Assembly: GCA_034422115.1 (NCBI GenBank)
Contig: DAOUJW010000019.1
Span: 1 to 64,000, forward strand
Direction: 5' to 3'
From: DAOUJW01 sp034422115
Lineage (GTDB): Bacteria > Chloroflexota > Dehalococcoidia > Lucifugimonadales > UBA2985
Length of the DNA stretch: 64,000 bases
Below, one piece after another: positions 32,901 to 42,421 of the stretch. The notes below the pieces were generated by a model that was given only the letters and a program-made list of their open reading frames with translations, had not been told where the DNA came from and did not search any database. Numbering within the stretch: the stretch's first letter is position 1; each line of letters starts with the position of its first letter. A program made the translations under genes and the position numbers.

Positions 32901-32936
32901 TAGTCGTCGGGATACGGCCCGGTATCCCGGCGACTA
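32901..32936. terminator. Bidirectional terminator after narK
   Basis: A 15-bp stem (TAGTCGTCGGGATAC at 32901-32915 with GTATCCCGGCGACTA at 32922-32936, one G-T wobble) with a 6-base loop, followed by GCTGTTTCC. It lies between the convergent narK and antitoxin genes and should end both. Confidence 0.65.
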
Positions 32937-32971
32937 GCTGTTTCCTGCGATACAAGGCGCTGAGTTGCCAG

Positions 32972-33289
32972 TCAGGGACTTCCTGGATCGCCGGCCTCTC
33001 CGGTCGCAACGGCTGCGCGTAGGCTCAGTCCCAGGGCTTGAACCACCTTGAGAACGGTGGCGAACTCAGGGTTGCCGTTGGCGGACAGTGACTTGTATAG
33101 ACTCTCCCGGCCAAGCCCCGTCTCCTGGGCGACCAGGGTCATCCTGCGGGAGCGGGCGATGTCACCCAGCGTTGCCATGATAAGACTCAGGTCGCCGTCT
33201 TCCAGGGCGGCATTCAGGTAGGCGGCCATGTCCTCCTCAGTCTCCAGGTGATCCGCCGGGTCCCACGGCAGGGTCTGCGTAGTTGCCAT
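32972..33289 (-). CDS. Addiction-module antidote/XRE-like DNA-binding protein (orphan)
   Basis: A 105-residue protein of the HigA-like probable addiction-module antidote group: an N-terminal segment with EEDMAAYLNAALEDGD, then an HTH with IARSRRMTLVAQETGLGRES and LYKSLSANGNPEFATVLKV. These antitoxins are normally encoded with a RelE/HigB-type toxin. No such toxin is visible on either side: mobA is upstream and narK downstream. It is probably an orphan used as a regulator, perhaps of its nitrate/molybdenum neighbours. AGGAGG precedes the ATG. Confidence 0.82.
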   Translation of the reverse strand: MATTQTLPWDPADHLETEEDMAAYLNAALEDGDLSLIMATLGDIARSRRMTLVAQETGLGRESLYKSLSANGNPEFATVLKVVQALGLSLRAAVATGEAGDPGSP

Positions 33290-33319
33290 AGCTGATACCT
33301 CCTACTATCTATCCTCGAC

Positions 33320-33964
33320 TCACTGTGTTGTCCCGTCTCCCGTCTCCAAACCGCCCCCGCGCTCAGCCATCTGCCGGGCTGCCATGTACTCCTCCTCCGT
33401 ATCCAGGTCCTTGAAGGAAGCCAGCTCCGGGTCCAGGTCGTGGAACTCAACGCCATCTATGGAGCGGACTTTGCACGCCTCAAGCAGGCCCTTGAGCGAC
33501 GTATCTCCCTTTTCCAGCAGCCTCAAGGCCGTGGGCAGGCAGGCGGTGGAGTAGAAGGCGTGCAGGGGTTGAATGCGCCCCTCAACGCGTGTCGCCAGCG
33601 CGTCGCAGTCGTCCAGGTAGCTCGCCATACGCCGGATGACCTGCGGCGACAGGAATGGCATATCGCAGCCCACTGCAAAGCACCACGGCCCATCGGAGGC
33701 CGAGAGGCCCTGGGCAAGTCCCACCAGGGGGCCTCGATCGTCTCGGTCGTCAATGAGAAGTGTGGCGTCCAGGCCGGCCAGTCGCTCCCGGTCGCGGCCC
33801 ACCACGTAAACCGTCCTGAAGAGAGGCCGGAGAGTGGCGAGCGCCGTCTCAATGAGCGTAGAGCTGCCAAAGGGCAGATGCGCCTTCGGCACGCCCATGC
33901 GGGCGCTCTGGCCCCCGGCAAGGACTATGGCGTCCATTTCTCTCAAGTCAAGCGGGCTGGTCAT
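33320..33964 (-). CDS. mobA: Molybdenum cofactor guanylyltransferase
   Basis: A 214-residue MobA. DAIVLAGGQSARMGVPKAHL gives the nucleotidyltransferase GGxSxRMGxxK signature; VGCDMPFLSP holds the metal-binding Asp; HAFYSTACLP follows. It attaches GMP to molybdopterin to make the MGD form needed by NasA. I start at the ATG giving MTSPLDL just before the core; a longer frame reaches into the next gene's promoter and is unlikely. The C-terminus carries an extra polar tail. Proximity to nasA fits its role. Confidence 0.93.
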   Translation of the reverse strand: MTSPLDLREMDAIVLAGGQSARMGVPKAHLPFGSSTLIETALATLRPLFRTVYVVGRDRERLAGLDATLLIDDRDDRGPLVGLAQGLSASDGPWCFAVGCDMPFLSPQVIRRMASYLDDCDALATRVEGRIQPLHAFYSTACLPTALRLLEKGDTSLKGLLEACKVRSIDGVEFHDLDPELASFKDLDTEEEYMAARQMAERGGGLETGDGTTQ

Positions 33965-34099
33965 GGCGATCCAACTTCCCCTTGGCGCCCAAAGCCGGTT
34001 AAATCCATACGTGCAGGACTTAACCATAGCAGAACAAGTCGCCAAGCTCCAGGCGGGGAACACCCACATCAGGCCGACCCGCGTGGCCGGGCAAATCTG

Positions 34100-34108
34100 T
34101 GGTATAGT
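34100..34108 (+). promoter_or_regulatory. Extended -10 promoter of the AttH/CrtC-like lipoprotein gene
   Basis: TGGTATAGT lies 12 bp before the ATG at 34121. The predicted transcript would start near 34115, leaving a leader of only about 6 bases, so the message is nearly leaderless. Confidence 0.5.
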
Positions 34109-34120
34109 CCTGGCAAGGTG

Positions 34121-35362
34121 ATGCTTAGCCCCGACCTCATACGACTCGTCTCCTTCCCGTTCGCCCTTGTCTTCCTGATTATGGTTGCGGCGGCCTGCTC
34201 CGGAGACGCCGAAGTCTCGCCGGAAGCGCCGCCTACGGCAACAGCTGCATCCACCGCCACTCCCGCCTCTACTCCCATCCCGACACCAACCCCACAGCCC
34301 TCCAATACACCGACTCCCACACCTGAGCCGTCTCCTGAACCATCGGCAACGGCCACAGCCCGCCCGGCCACTGCTACCCCGGCGCCGGAAGTCTTGGTGC
34401 AGTTGCCCCAGGACGAAGGCGCACATTTCACCGATCTGGAGTGGTGGTATTTCAACGGCCATCTTACGGCGGAGGACGGACAGGAGTTCAGCTATCACTT
34501 TGTCACCTTCCAGTCCGTGCTGCCAGGCGGCCTAACGTCCCGGCTGACTCAGCTCAGCTGGGCAGACCACGACAATGGACTGCACCTGACCCATGAGCAG
34601 GCCGCCTTTCCCACTCCAGAGCAGTTGTCGGGTGAGTTCGACCTGTCCGTAGCCGATTGGAGGATGAGCGGCAACGGCGAGGTGTATCACCTCAGCTTCG
34701 GGGCCGGAGACTATGAGGTAGAGCTTGAAGCCGTTTCGCAAAAGCCCGCCGTGCTCCACTACGGGACAGGTCTCGTGGACCTGGGCATAGCCGGAAAGAC
34801 CTACTACTACTCCCGCACCCGGCTGGAGACCTCCGGCGCGGTGTCCGTTTCCGGCGTCTCCCACCCCGTTACGGGGGTATCCTGGATGGACCACCAGTGG
34901 GGCGACTTTACAACCCTGGGCATCGGCTGGGACTGGCTCAGCCTAAACTTGGACGACGGCTCCGACCTGACGGTCTCCGTGGTATGGGAACAGGACGGGC
35001 ACAGGCATATCGACACCTACGGCACCTACATCCCGCAAGACTCCGAGCCAATTCACCTGCCCAGCAGTGACATCTCCCTGGACCCCCTTGCAACCTGGAC
35101 AAGCCCCGAAACGGGAGGAGTGTACCCTATAAGCTGGAATCTCCGAGTCGACTCACTGGACCTTGACCTGTCGTTGACTCCCTCAATGGAGGAGGCCGAG
35201 TTCGCCCTGACCGGATTCGTTCCAATCATCTATTGGGAGGGGTCAGTCGCGGCTAGCGGGAGCAGGAACGGCGCGCCAGTGGCGGGGCAGGGGTTCGTGG
35301 AATTGGTGGGGTACGCTCCCATAGCGACCGAGTTGCAACCTACCCCGTCAGCCCGGCCCTGA
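34121..35362 (+). CDS. AttH/CrtC-like lipocalin-fold lipoprotein (predicted secreted hydrolase, COG5621)
   Basis: A 413-residue lipoprotein: signal peptide to lipobox MVAAAC, a Thr/Pro-rich linker of about 65 residues, then a double lipocalin-like domain with FTDLEWWYFNGHL and GVSWMDHQWGDF, both typical of AttH and carotenoid 1,2-hydratase (CrtC) proteins. CrtC members hydrate a C=C bond of acyclic carotenoids; most secreted AttH-like proteins have no proven function. The ATG is chosen because the signal peptide starts there; the frame is open 680 bp further upstream antisense to mobA, which is a shadow. Likely an outward-facing lipid-binding or hydrolytic protein. Confidence 0.82.
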   Translation: MLSPDLIRLVSFPFALVFLIMVAAACSGDAEVSPEAPPTATAASTATPASTPIPTPTPQPSNTPTPTPEPSPEPSATATARPATATPAPEVLVQLPQDEGAHFTDLEWWYFNGHLTAEDGQEFSYHFVTFQSVLPGGLTSRLTQLSWADHDNGLHLTHEQAAFPTPEQLSGEFDLSVADWRMSGNGEVYHLSFGAGDYEVELEAVSQKPAVLHYGTGLVDLGIAGKTYYYSRTRLETSGAVSVSGVSHPVTGVSWMDHQWGDFTTLGIGWDWLSLNLDDGSDLTVSVVWEQDGHRHIDTYGTYIPQDSEPIHLPSSDISLDPLATWTSPETGGVYPISWNLRVDSLDLDLSLTPSMEEAEFALTGFVPIIYWEGSVAASGSRNGAPVAGQGFVELVGYAPIATELQPTPSARP

Positions 35363-35398
35363 CCACCTCACAGAGAGCGAAAGTCCAAGCGCCGTGCG

Positions 35399-35407
35399 TG
35401 GTATAAT
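35399..35407 (+). promoter_or_regulatory. Extended -10 promoter giving a leaderless addB message
   Basis: TGGTATAAT is a perfect extended -10. The ATG at 35414 is only 7 bp past it, exactly where transcription should start, and no Shine-Dalgarno is present, so translation is probably leaderless. Confidence 0.6.
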
Positions 35408-35413
35408 TCTCCG

Positions 35414-38400
35414 ATGAAGGAAGACCTCACCGCATCTGGCCGCCTTGTCGTAGAGCGCCATTCACTGGGCACGCGCGAGGCTCTCTGGGACCTCATCCGA
35501 TCCGCCAAGAGCGGAGACCCCTTGGCGCCGGTTACCGTTGTGGCTCCGTCCCGCTACGCCAGTCTCAGCCTGCGCCATGACCTGGGCCGGCAGGGATTCG
35601 CCAACGTCAAGTTCGTTGAGATACCCATGCTGTCCGAGCTTCTGGGAGTCGTCTCACTGGCTGGGCGGCGGCCTCTCACCGGCGTGCTGCAGAGCATCCT
35701 TCTTCGGCAGGTCCTGGAGCAAGCGGACGGGCCGCTGGCCCCGGTCCGGGAGCACCATGGCACTCAGAGCAGTTTGCGGGCTTCCTTCAGCCAGCTTCGT
35801 CATCTGGAGGAAGAGTCCCGGGGAAGGCTGGAGTCTCTTGGAGGCATTTCAGGAGAGGTGGCGCGGCTATACAGGGAGTTCAGGGCGGCCACCGGCGATT
35901 ACTGGTACGACGCAGAGGACCTGGCAATTGGCGCAGCCGCCGCAGTGCGACAGGATGCCGCTCCTGCCCTTGGAGACCTGGGGCACATCGTCTTCTACCT
36001 GCCGCGGAGGGTCAGTCCGGCACAGTCCAGTCTGATGACGTCCCTGGCGGAACGGGGCCTCTGCTCCGTAATCCTGGGCATCACCGGAGACGAGCCCGCC
36101 GACGTACCCGCGCGTGAAATAGCCGCGGCCCTGGCTCCAATCATGGGAGAACCGGATGGCCCCGTAGAAGTCGGTGCCGGACCTCCCGCTCCGGCGGGGC
36201 AGACCCGCCTCCACATCGCGCCAAACTCCCACGAGGAGCTGCGATGGGTTATCCGCAGGGTCATCGAGGAAGCCACGCTGCGCGGCACGCCGTTCCACAG
36301 GATGGCAGTCCTCTATCGGATGGAGAATCCCTACGGAACCCTGATCAGGGACGAACTCCGGTTGGCCGGACTCCCGATGGCCGGCCCCGGGCGGGACTCG
36401 CTTGCCGACACCGGGGTTGGGCGCACTCTGACGGGCTTGCTGGAGCTATCCCAGGGCGATCTCAACCGGTCAGAGGTCATGGCTTGGCTCACCGATTGCC
36501 CGGTGCGGCCCCCGGGAGAAAACCGACCCGGCTTCAATCCCAGCCGCTGGGACTCTCTTGCCAGGAGGGCCGGGATCATTGGCGGTCTGGACCAGTGGCG
36601 GGACCGCCTTGGAGGCTACGCACGGCAACTGGTCGAGGACGCCGACGGACGGGAGGCGGAAGGGGAGATCACGGAGGCGCGGGCCTACCGGATGAGGGAG
36701 GAGGCCGGCGTTGCAGAGGCCATCCTGGCGTTCGTCGAAAGGCTGGCGGCGGACGTGTTGCCACCGGCGGCCGGGAGCTCTTGGTCGGTCTACTGCGACT
36801 GGGCAGCCGGTCTCTTGGACAAATACCTCTCTCCCGACATCCCTGATTTAGAGATTGGATTCCGCGAGAGGATAGACAGGGCCCTGGATGAGCTTCGCGG
36901 GGCCGACCGCGTACGCCCCTCGACGACGCCTGAGGAGTTTCGGAGAACCCTGGCCGACTCAATGCGGACGGTGGTTGGGCATCTGGGAGCGACCGGGCAG
37001 GGCATATTTGTTTCCCCCTTCGCGGCTGCGGCTGGAATGAGTTTCGACGTGGTGTGGCTGGTTGGCATGATTGAGGGTGGCGCGCCACCGTCTCTGACCC
37101 CCGACCCGCTGCTGCCCGAATCCGTCTGGCGTGAGGCGGGCGGGCCACCACGCAGGGAGGAGCGGATCGCCCAGGAGCGATACGACTACCTGTCGGCGGT
37201 GGCTTCCGCTCCGCGCCGCTTCCTGTCCTACCCCGTCGCCGACGCGGCGTCGCAGAGGCAGGTACATCCATCCCGGTGGCTGCTGGAACAGGCGACGGCC
37301 CTGGAGGGGAGGCCCGTGCACACCAACGGGCTGGGCAGGCTGGGAGACCGCGACTGGCTCTCCGTTGACGTCTCCGCTGAGCGTTCCCTGGCCGAGGTGT
37401 CCGGTACATCCCTAGCCGACGGCCACGACTACTATCTGAACCGGCTCGTGCTGTGGCGCAACGCCAAAGGGCGGATGGGAGCTCACCCCCTGGCAGGGAA
37501 CGGCGCGCTGGCGCGGGCTGACCGCCTGGGCCTGAGCCGGTACGCGCTTGGCCTTACCGAGTTCGACGGCGATCTAACGTCCGTGGCGGCAGAGGCCCGC
37601 TTCGCCGGGGCCCTGCAAGGAGCGGCGGTCTCTCCCACCAGCCTGGAGACCTGGGCAGGGTGCCCATTCCGTTACTTCCTGAGCAACGTCCTCCGCCTCA
37701 GCGCGTTGGAGTCTCCGGAGGAGACCGCTGTGATCAGCGCCTTGGAGCGGGGGAGCCTGATTCACAGTATTCTGGAGCGGTTCGTATCGGAGACCCAAGC
37801 CATAGGCGCGCCGTGGGGAGAGGCGGGCCACCGGAGGTTGATGGAGCTTGCAGAGGAGTCCTTTGCCGAAGCCGAAACCCGCGGTGTCACCGGCAAACCG
37901 CTGCTCTGGGACCTGGCCAAGCAGGACATAAGGGAAGACCTGTCGACGTTTCTCGAAGAAGACGCCCGGCTGAGAGCGAATAACGATACCGGGTCTGTGA
38001 CGCTGGAGGCCAGGTTCGGCATGGGAGGGGAATCGCCGGAGGTCACGGACGAGGCTACGGGGTTGAGATTCCGGGGCATCATCGACCGTTTGGACATCAG
38101 CGCCGGTGGCGACTCCGCCCTCGTCATCGACTACAAGACCGGTAGCAGCTACTCCTACAGGAACCTGGAGAAAGACCCCATAGACAACGGGAAGCGGCTG
38201 CAGTTGGGGGTCTACTCCCTGGCCGCCCGCCGGTTGTTTCCCGGAGCCGCCAACCTCCGAGCCGCGTACTGGTTCACCACCAATCGAGCGAACTTCGAGC
38301 TTTTCCCGCGGCAATTCTTCGACATCGACGACGAAGAGACCTCAGAGCGATTCCGCTACGGAGTGTCCACCATCGTTGAGGGCATCCGGTCAGGGGTTTT

Positions 38401-38587
38401 CCCCGCAAATCCCGGCGCCCCGGGCGACCGTGGACAACCGGAAAACTGCCGGTACTGCGATTTCGACTCTCTCTGCCCCTCACGCCGGGTCGAACTATGG
38501 CGTCGCAAGCGGGAAGACCCGTTGCTCGGCTCGTACCTGCGGCTGGCCTTGGGAGGCCCTGCTGATGCTGAGGAGGGAGGGGACTAG
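35414..38587 (+). CDS. addB: AddB-like helicase/nuclease subunit with Fe-S PD-(D/E)XK domain
   Basis: A 1057-residue AddB-type protein. The N-terminal two thirds are a divergent UvrD-like helicase scaffold (VTVVAPSRYASLSLRHDLGR, FHRMAVLYRMENPYGTLIRD, VVWLVGMIEGGAPPSLTPDP) without a clear Walker A. The C-terminus is a RecB-type nuclease: GSLIHSILERF, FRGIIDRLDIS, VIDYKTGSSYSY, with 4Fe-4S cysteines in ETWAGCPFRYF and CRYCDFDSLC. AddAB processes double-strand breaks to Chi-like sites for recombination. It overlaps addA by 23 bp. Confidence 0.9.
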   Translation: MKEDLTASGRLVVERHSLGTREALWDLIRSAKSGDPLAPVTVVAPSRYASLSLRHDLGRQGFANVKFVEIPMLSELLGVVSLAGRRPLTGVLQSILLRQVLEQADGPLAPVREHHGTQSSLRASFSQLRHLEEESRGRLESLGGISGEVARLYREFRAATGDYWYDAEDLAIGAAAAVRQDAAPALGDLGHIVFYLPRRVSPAQSSLMTSLAERGLCSVILGITGDEPADVPAREIAAALAPIMGEPDGPVEVGAGPPAPAGQTRLHIAPNSHEELRWVIRRVIEEATLRGTPFHRMAVLYRMENPYGTLIRDELRLAGLPMAGPGRDSLADTGVGRTLTGLLELSQGDLNRSEVMAWLTDCPVRPPGENRPGFNPSRWDSLARRAGIIGGLDQWRDRLGGYARQLVEDADGREAEGEITEARAYRMREEAGVAEAILAFVERLAADVLPPAAGSSWSVYCDWAAGLLDKYLSPDIPDLEIGFRERIDRALDELRGADRVRPSTTPEEFRRTLADSMRTVVGHLGATGQGIFVSPFAAAAGMSFDVVWLVGMIEGGAPPSLTPDPLLPESVWREAGGPPRREERIAQERYDYLSAVASAPRRFLSYPVADAASQRQVHPSRWLLEQATALEGRPVHTNGLGRLGDRDWLSVDVSAERSLAEVSGTSLADGHDYYLNRLVLWRNAKGRMGAHPLAGNGALARADRLGLSRYALGLTEFDGDLTSVAAEARFAGALQGAAVSPTSLETWAGCPFRYFLSNVLRLSALESPEETAVISALERGSLIHSILERFVSETQAIGAPWGEAGHRRLMELAEESFAEAETRGVTGKPLLWDLAKQDIREDLSTFLEEDARLRANNDTGSVTLEARFGMGGESPEVTDEATGLRFRGIIDRLDISAGGDSALVIDYKTGSSYSYRNLEKDPIDNGKRLQLGVYSLAARRLFPGAANLRAAYWFTTNRANFELFPRQFFDIDDEETSERFRYGVSTIVEGIRSGVFPANPGAPGDRGQPENCRYCDFDSLCPSRRVELWRRKREDPLLGSYLRLALGGPADAEEGGD

Positions 38588-41500
38588 CTTGCACCAGGAA
38601 CCCTCCAACGGCGCAGACCTGAACGCCGCGTTCCGCCCGAGCGATGAGGCGGCCAGGCAGGTCATTGAAAACGAACTGGGGGAGACCCTGTTCGTGGAGG
38701 CCAGCGCCGGGACCGGAAAGACCCACAGCCTGGTGGCCCGGACGGTGAACCTGGTGGCAGAAGGCGTGACCACCCTGGACCGCATCGCCGCCATCACCTT
38801 CACCGAGGCCGCCGCCTCGGAGCTCAGGCACCGCGTTCGCGAAAGGCTTGAGGTGGAGGCGGAGACAACCGGGGACGAGACTCGCAGGGAGCGCTGCCGG
38901 CGGGGCATCACTGATCTGGACCAGGCCACAATCCGCACCCTGCACTCCTTCGCCGGAATGCTGCTCCATGAACGGCCCCTGGAGGCGGGCTTGCCGCCGG
39001 GGTTTGAAACTACGGACGAGATAGCCGCCGGCCTCAGGTTCGATGAAGCCTGGGAGGAGTGGCTGGACGCAGTCCTGGAACCAGACTCTTCTCTGGCCCC
39101 TCGCGTTTCCCTGGCCCTGACGCTGGGGCTGTCTCTGGAGCAGCTCAAGCAGGTGGCGCGGTCATTCCACGAGAACTACTCCGACATGAGGGAAGCGGAG
39201 TTCGAAGCCGGGCCTGCGCCGCGAGGCGATGCCGCCCGGATCGTGCTGGAGGGGTGGCCGCAGGTCGAGCGTCTTTGCGACTTCTCGCGTCTCGGCGAAG
39301 ATGACGTTTTGTACAACCACGCCCGGGGAAAGCGGGGAACCCTGAACCGGCTGTCTGAGGCCGAGGCTGGTTCTGTCACCTCCTTCCGGCTATTGCAGCA
39401 CCTCCTGCCGCTGAGACAGAACCGGGGCAGGCAGGGCGATTGGGAAACCGACCCGGAATCCGGCGTCAACGCCTGCAAGTCCCTGAAAGACCTGCTGGAC
39501 GATTTGAACCAAATCGTATCGGGGGAGTTGGAAAACGCCCGGCGGTACGCCCTCGCCCAAATCCTGCACGGGTTGCGGGATTTCGCCATTGGGTACACTG
39601 AGCGGCGCCGGGCGGAGGGCAGGGCGGACTTCCACGACCTGCTGGTCTGGGCGAGGGACATGCTCCGTGATCAGGTGGAAGTGCGTGACCACTTTCGCCG
39701 TCGTTTCACACACATCCTGATAGACGAGTCCCAGGACACCGACCCCATCCAGGCTGAGATCGCCATGTTCCTGGCTGAAGACGCCGCCGGAGGAACCGCA
39801 AACGGCCCTCGCCCCGTGTCATGGGACAGAATCAGCCCTGAAAGGGGAAAGCTGTTCGTCGTAGGCGACCCCAAGCAGTCTATCTATCGCTTCCGCCGCG
39901 CCGACGTGGAGCAGATGCGTTTGATGCAGGAGCGGATGGAGCAGGCCGGGGGCCGGACCGTCAGCCTTGTGCAGAACTTTCGCTCTCAGCGTCCCGTCAC
40001 CGACTGGGTCAACCACCTGTTTGCGCGCTGGATGGGGGAAGGCAACCCTGGCGACGGCGCAGGATACGTCCAGGCTGACTACGAGGCTATGACCCCTCGC
40101 TGGCAGGCCGCCACGGAAAGCCCCCTGGGGCCGCGGGTCTGGGCGCTCTCAGACGCGGCCATGGACGCTCCCATCAATGAGGTCAGACAGCAGGAGGCCG
40201 CAGAGATCGCCGCCCTTCTGAGGCAGATTGTCGAACAAGGCTGGCAAGTCCTGGACCGCGACGCCACTGACGAGGCGGGCCGTGAGACCTACCGGGCCGC
40301 CGGGTACTCCGACATCTGCATACTCATGCCGGCCCGCACCGGGCTGGCCTTCCTGGAGAGGGCAATGGAGGACCTGGGCGTTCCCTACCGCCTGGAGAGC
40401 GCGTCCCTGGTGTTTGAGACCCAGGAGATTCGGGACCTGTTGAACTGCCTCAAGGCCATTGATGACCCGGCGGACCAGGTGGCGACGGTGGCGGCTCTCC
40501 GTTCCGTGGCCTTTGGCTGCTCAGACGTCGACCTGTTCACCCACTACCGGGACGGAGGGCGATTCGACTGCTTCTCCGTTCCACCGGGTGAGGCTGCCGG
40601 CCCGGTATGGGAAGCCTTGTCGGTACTGCGCCGCTTCCACGAAGACCGGCTCTGGCAGTCCACCGCCTACCTCATCGACAGGTTTGTCCGGGAGCGGCGG
40701 CTGATGGAAATCGCCTCCGGCCACCCCAGGATGAGGGAGCAATGGCGCCGCTACCGGTTTATGGTGGAGCGGGCCTGGCAGTTTGCCGCCGCCGGAGGAG
40801 GCTCATTGAGGGCCTACATCCAGTGGGTGGAGAACCAGATGGCCGAGAGAGCCCGGGTGACCGAGTCGCCTGTTCCAGAATCGGACGAGGAATCGGTGCG
40901 GGTGATGACCACCCACGCGGCCAAGGGGCTGGAATTCCCGATTGTGGTGGTGACCGGCATCAACTCAGACAGGGGATCGCGCGTGGATGCAGTCCTTTTC
41001 GATCGCAGCAACGGAAGGGTTGAAGTGGGGATTGGGCCGCAACAGAGCCGCGCCAGCACGTCCGGCTATGAGGAGCTGAGAACCAGGGAAGGCCTGATGG
41101 CAAGCGCAGAGGAGGTGCGCCTGATGTACGTGGCCACGACCAGGGCCCGCGACCACCTTGTACTCAGCCTGCGCAGGTCCGCCAACCAATGGGGCGAACG
41201 GACCCGGGCGGCGGAAATCTCCCGCCACCTGGCAGACTCCCCGCATCTCTGGGAGCCCGTTGCCCTGGCTCCGACTCCCATCCCGCAAGGCGGAGACGGG
41301 GAGCTTCCGAGCGTCCACGCCGTGCAGGTCGCACCGGAGCACACCGTCGAAGCCTGGGAGCAATGGCAGCAGGAGCGCGAGCAATTGGTGAGAGCCTTGA
41401 GCCGTCCGTCGTACGCCGCCGCCACCGGCCTTCGCAAGGCCGGGGAGGAGGACAAGCCGGAACAGGAGCACGTCGAGCCCTGGCGGAGGGGCAGGGCGGG

Positions 41501-42023
41501 GACTTCAGTGGGCCGGGCGGTCCACGCCGTCCTGCAATCCATTGACCTGTCCACCGGAGACGGGCTGGAGGAACGGGCCCGCGCCCAGGCCGCCGCCGAG
41601 GGCATACCCGGGCGGGAGGCTGAGGTAGCCCGCTTGGCCCGCTCGGCGGTGGAGAGTCCCATGGTCAGACGGGCAGTGGCGTCAGGACGCCTCTGGCGGG
41701 AGGTGCCCGTGGCTGCGCCTGTTGGAGACGGTTCGCTGCAGGGGTTCATAGACCTGCTTTTCGATGAACCCGACGGCATGGTGGTGGTGGACTACAAGAC
41801 GGACGCCGTGACGGCAGGCGAAGTGCCGGAGGCCGTGGCGCGATATCGACTGCAGGGCGGGGCCTACGCCTATTCCGTCCAGGAGATCACCGGCAGGCCG
41901 GTCAAGGAGGTGGTCTTTCTCTACCTCCAGCCCCGGCAGGAAGTCAAGCTGGAGGGTCTGCCCGAGGCTATGGTAGAGGCGGTGAACGCCGCGGAAGAGC
42001 TGCTGGCCGGAGGCCCTGAGTGA
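38565..42023 (+). CDS. addA: AddA-like UvrD-family helicase/nuclease subunit
   Basis: About 1152 residues. Helicase motifs in order: VEASAGTGKTHSLV (Walker A), AITFTEAAASELRHRVRERL (Ia), FTHILIDESQDTDPIQ (II), VGDPKQSIYRFRRADV (III), VSLVQNFRSQ (IV), VRVMTTHAAKGLEFPIVVV (V) and YVATTRARDHLVLS (VI). A C-terminal PD-(D/E)XK nuclease follows: RAVHAVLQS, QGFIDLLFDEPDGMVVVDYK. Partner of the preceding AddB-like subunit. I chose ATG 38565 with GGGAGG at 38551-38556; TTG 38589 after AGGAGGGAGG is an alternative that avoids most of the overlap. Confidence 0.92.
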   Translation: MLRREGTSLHQEPSNGADLNAAFRPSDEAARQVIENELGETLFVEASAGTGKTHSLVARTVNLVAEGVTTLDRIAAITFTEAAASELRHRVRERLEVEAETTGDETRRERCRRGITDLDQATIRTLHSFAGMLLHERPLEAGLPPGFETTDEIAAGLRFDEAWEEWLDAVLEPDSSLAPRVSLALTLGLSLEQLKQVARSFHENYSDMREAEFEAGPAPRGDAARIVLEGWPQVERLCDFSRLGEDDVLYNHARGKRGTLNRLSEAEAGSVTSFRLLQHLLPLRQNRGRQGDWETDPESGVNACKSLKDLLDDLNQIVSGELENARRYALAQILHGLRDFAIGYTERRRAEGRADFHDLLVWARDMLRDQVEVRDHFRRRFTHILIDESQDTDPIQAEIAMFLAEDAAGGTANGPRPVSWDRISPERGKLFVVGDPKQSIYRFRRADVEQMRLMQERMEQAGGRTVSLVQNFRSQRPVTDWVNHLFARWMGEGNPGDGAGYVQADYEAMTPRWQAATESPLGPRVWALSDAAMDAPINEVRQQEAAEIAALLRQIVEQGWQVLDRDATDEAGRETYRAAGYSDICILMPARTGLAFLERAMEDLGVPYRLESASLVFETQEIRDLLNCLKAIDDPADQVATVAALRSVAFGCSDVDLFTHYRDGGRFDCFSVPPGEAAGPVWEALSVLRRFHEDRLWQSTAYLIDRFVRERRLMEIASGHPRMREQWRRYRFMVERAWQFAAAGGGSLRAYIQWVENQMAERARVTESPVPESDEESVRVMTTHAAKGLEFPIVVVTGINSDRGSRVDAVLFDRSNGRVEVGIGPQQSRASTSGYEELRTREGLMASAEEVRLMYVATTRARDHLVLSLRRSANQWGERTRAAEISRHLADSPHLWEPVALAPTPIPQGGDGELPSVHAVQVAPEHTVEAWEQWQQEREQLVRALSRPSYAAATGLRKAGEEDKPEQEHVEPWRRGRAGTSVGRAVHAVLQSIDLSTGDGLEERARAQAAAEGIPGREAEVARLARSAVESPMVRRAVASGRLWREVPVAAPVGDGSLQGFIDLLFDEPDGMVVVDYKTDAVTAGEVPEAVARYRLQGGAYAYSVQEITGRPVKEVVFLYLQPRQEVKLEGLPEAMVEAVNAAEELLAGGPE

Positions 42024-42421
42024 GTTCAGACGCTCCTTGAGGAACACCTAGAGAGGTCTCCGCGCCTGGAGACCCCTGCACAACTACGGCGCCACTCTGA
42101 AAGGCGTACGTTTCTCGTCATTCCCGCGAAAAGAGAGCTTTGCACAACTACGGCGCCACTCTGAAAGGCGTACGCTTCTCGTCATTCCCGCGAAAGCGGG
42201 AATCTCATTCCTTCTATTCCGAGTGCCCTAGACCCCTGTTTTCGCAGGGGTGACGAAGAGGGAAGACCCCAACCACGGGTTATTCAAGGGTCTCCGAAAG
42301 CGGGAATCCATTGCCCTATATATCAAACGCTTGGATTCCGGCGGAAGCCTGCTCCGCATCAAGTACGGGGCCGCGCAGGGATAGCAGAGAAGATCGCCGT
42401 CCGACACGGGGCGGGAACGCG
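42024..42421. repeat. Repeat-filled intergenic region
   Basis: A 54-bp unit beginning TGCACAACTACGGCGCCACT occurs twice, at 42077-42130 and 42141-42195 (period 64), each ending in repeat-B text TCATTCCCGCGAAA. More repeat B follows (CGAAAGCGGGAATCTC, TTTTCGCAGGGGTGACG, CGAAAGCGGGAATCC) to about 42310. No gene is seen. Confidence 0.65.

Noticed and set aside
33440..34120. Upstream extension of the AttH/CrtC-like lipoprotein frame
   Set aside because: It is antisense to mobA; the signal peptide and extended -10 promoter place the start at 34121.
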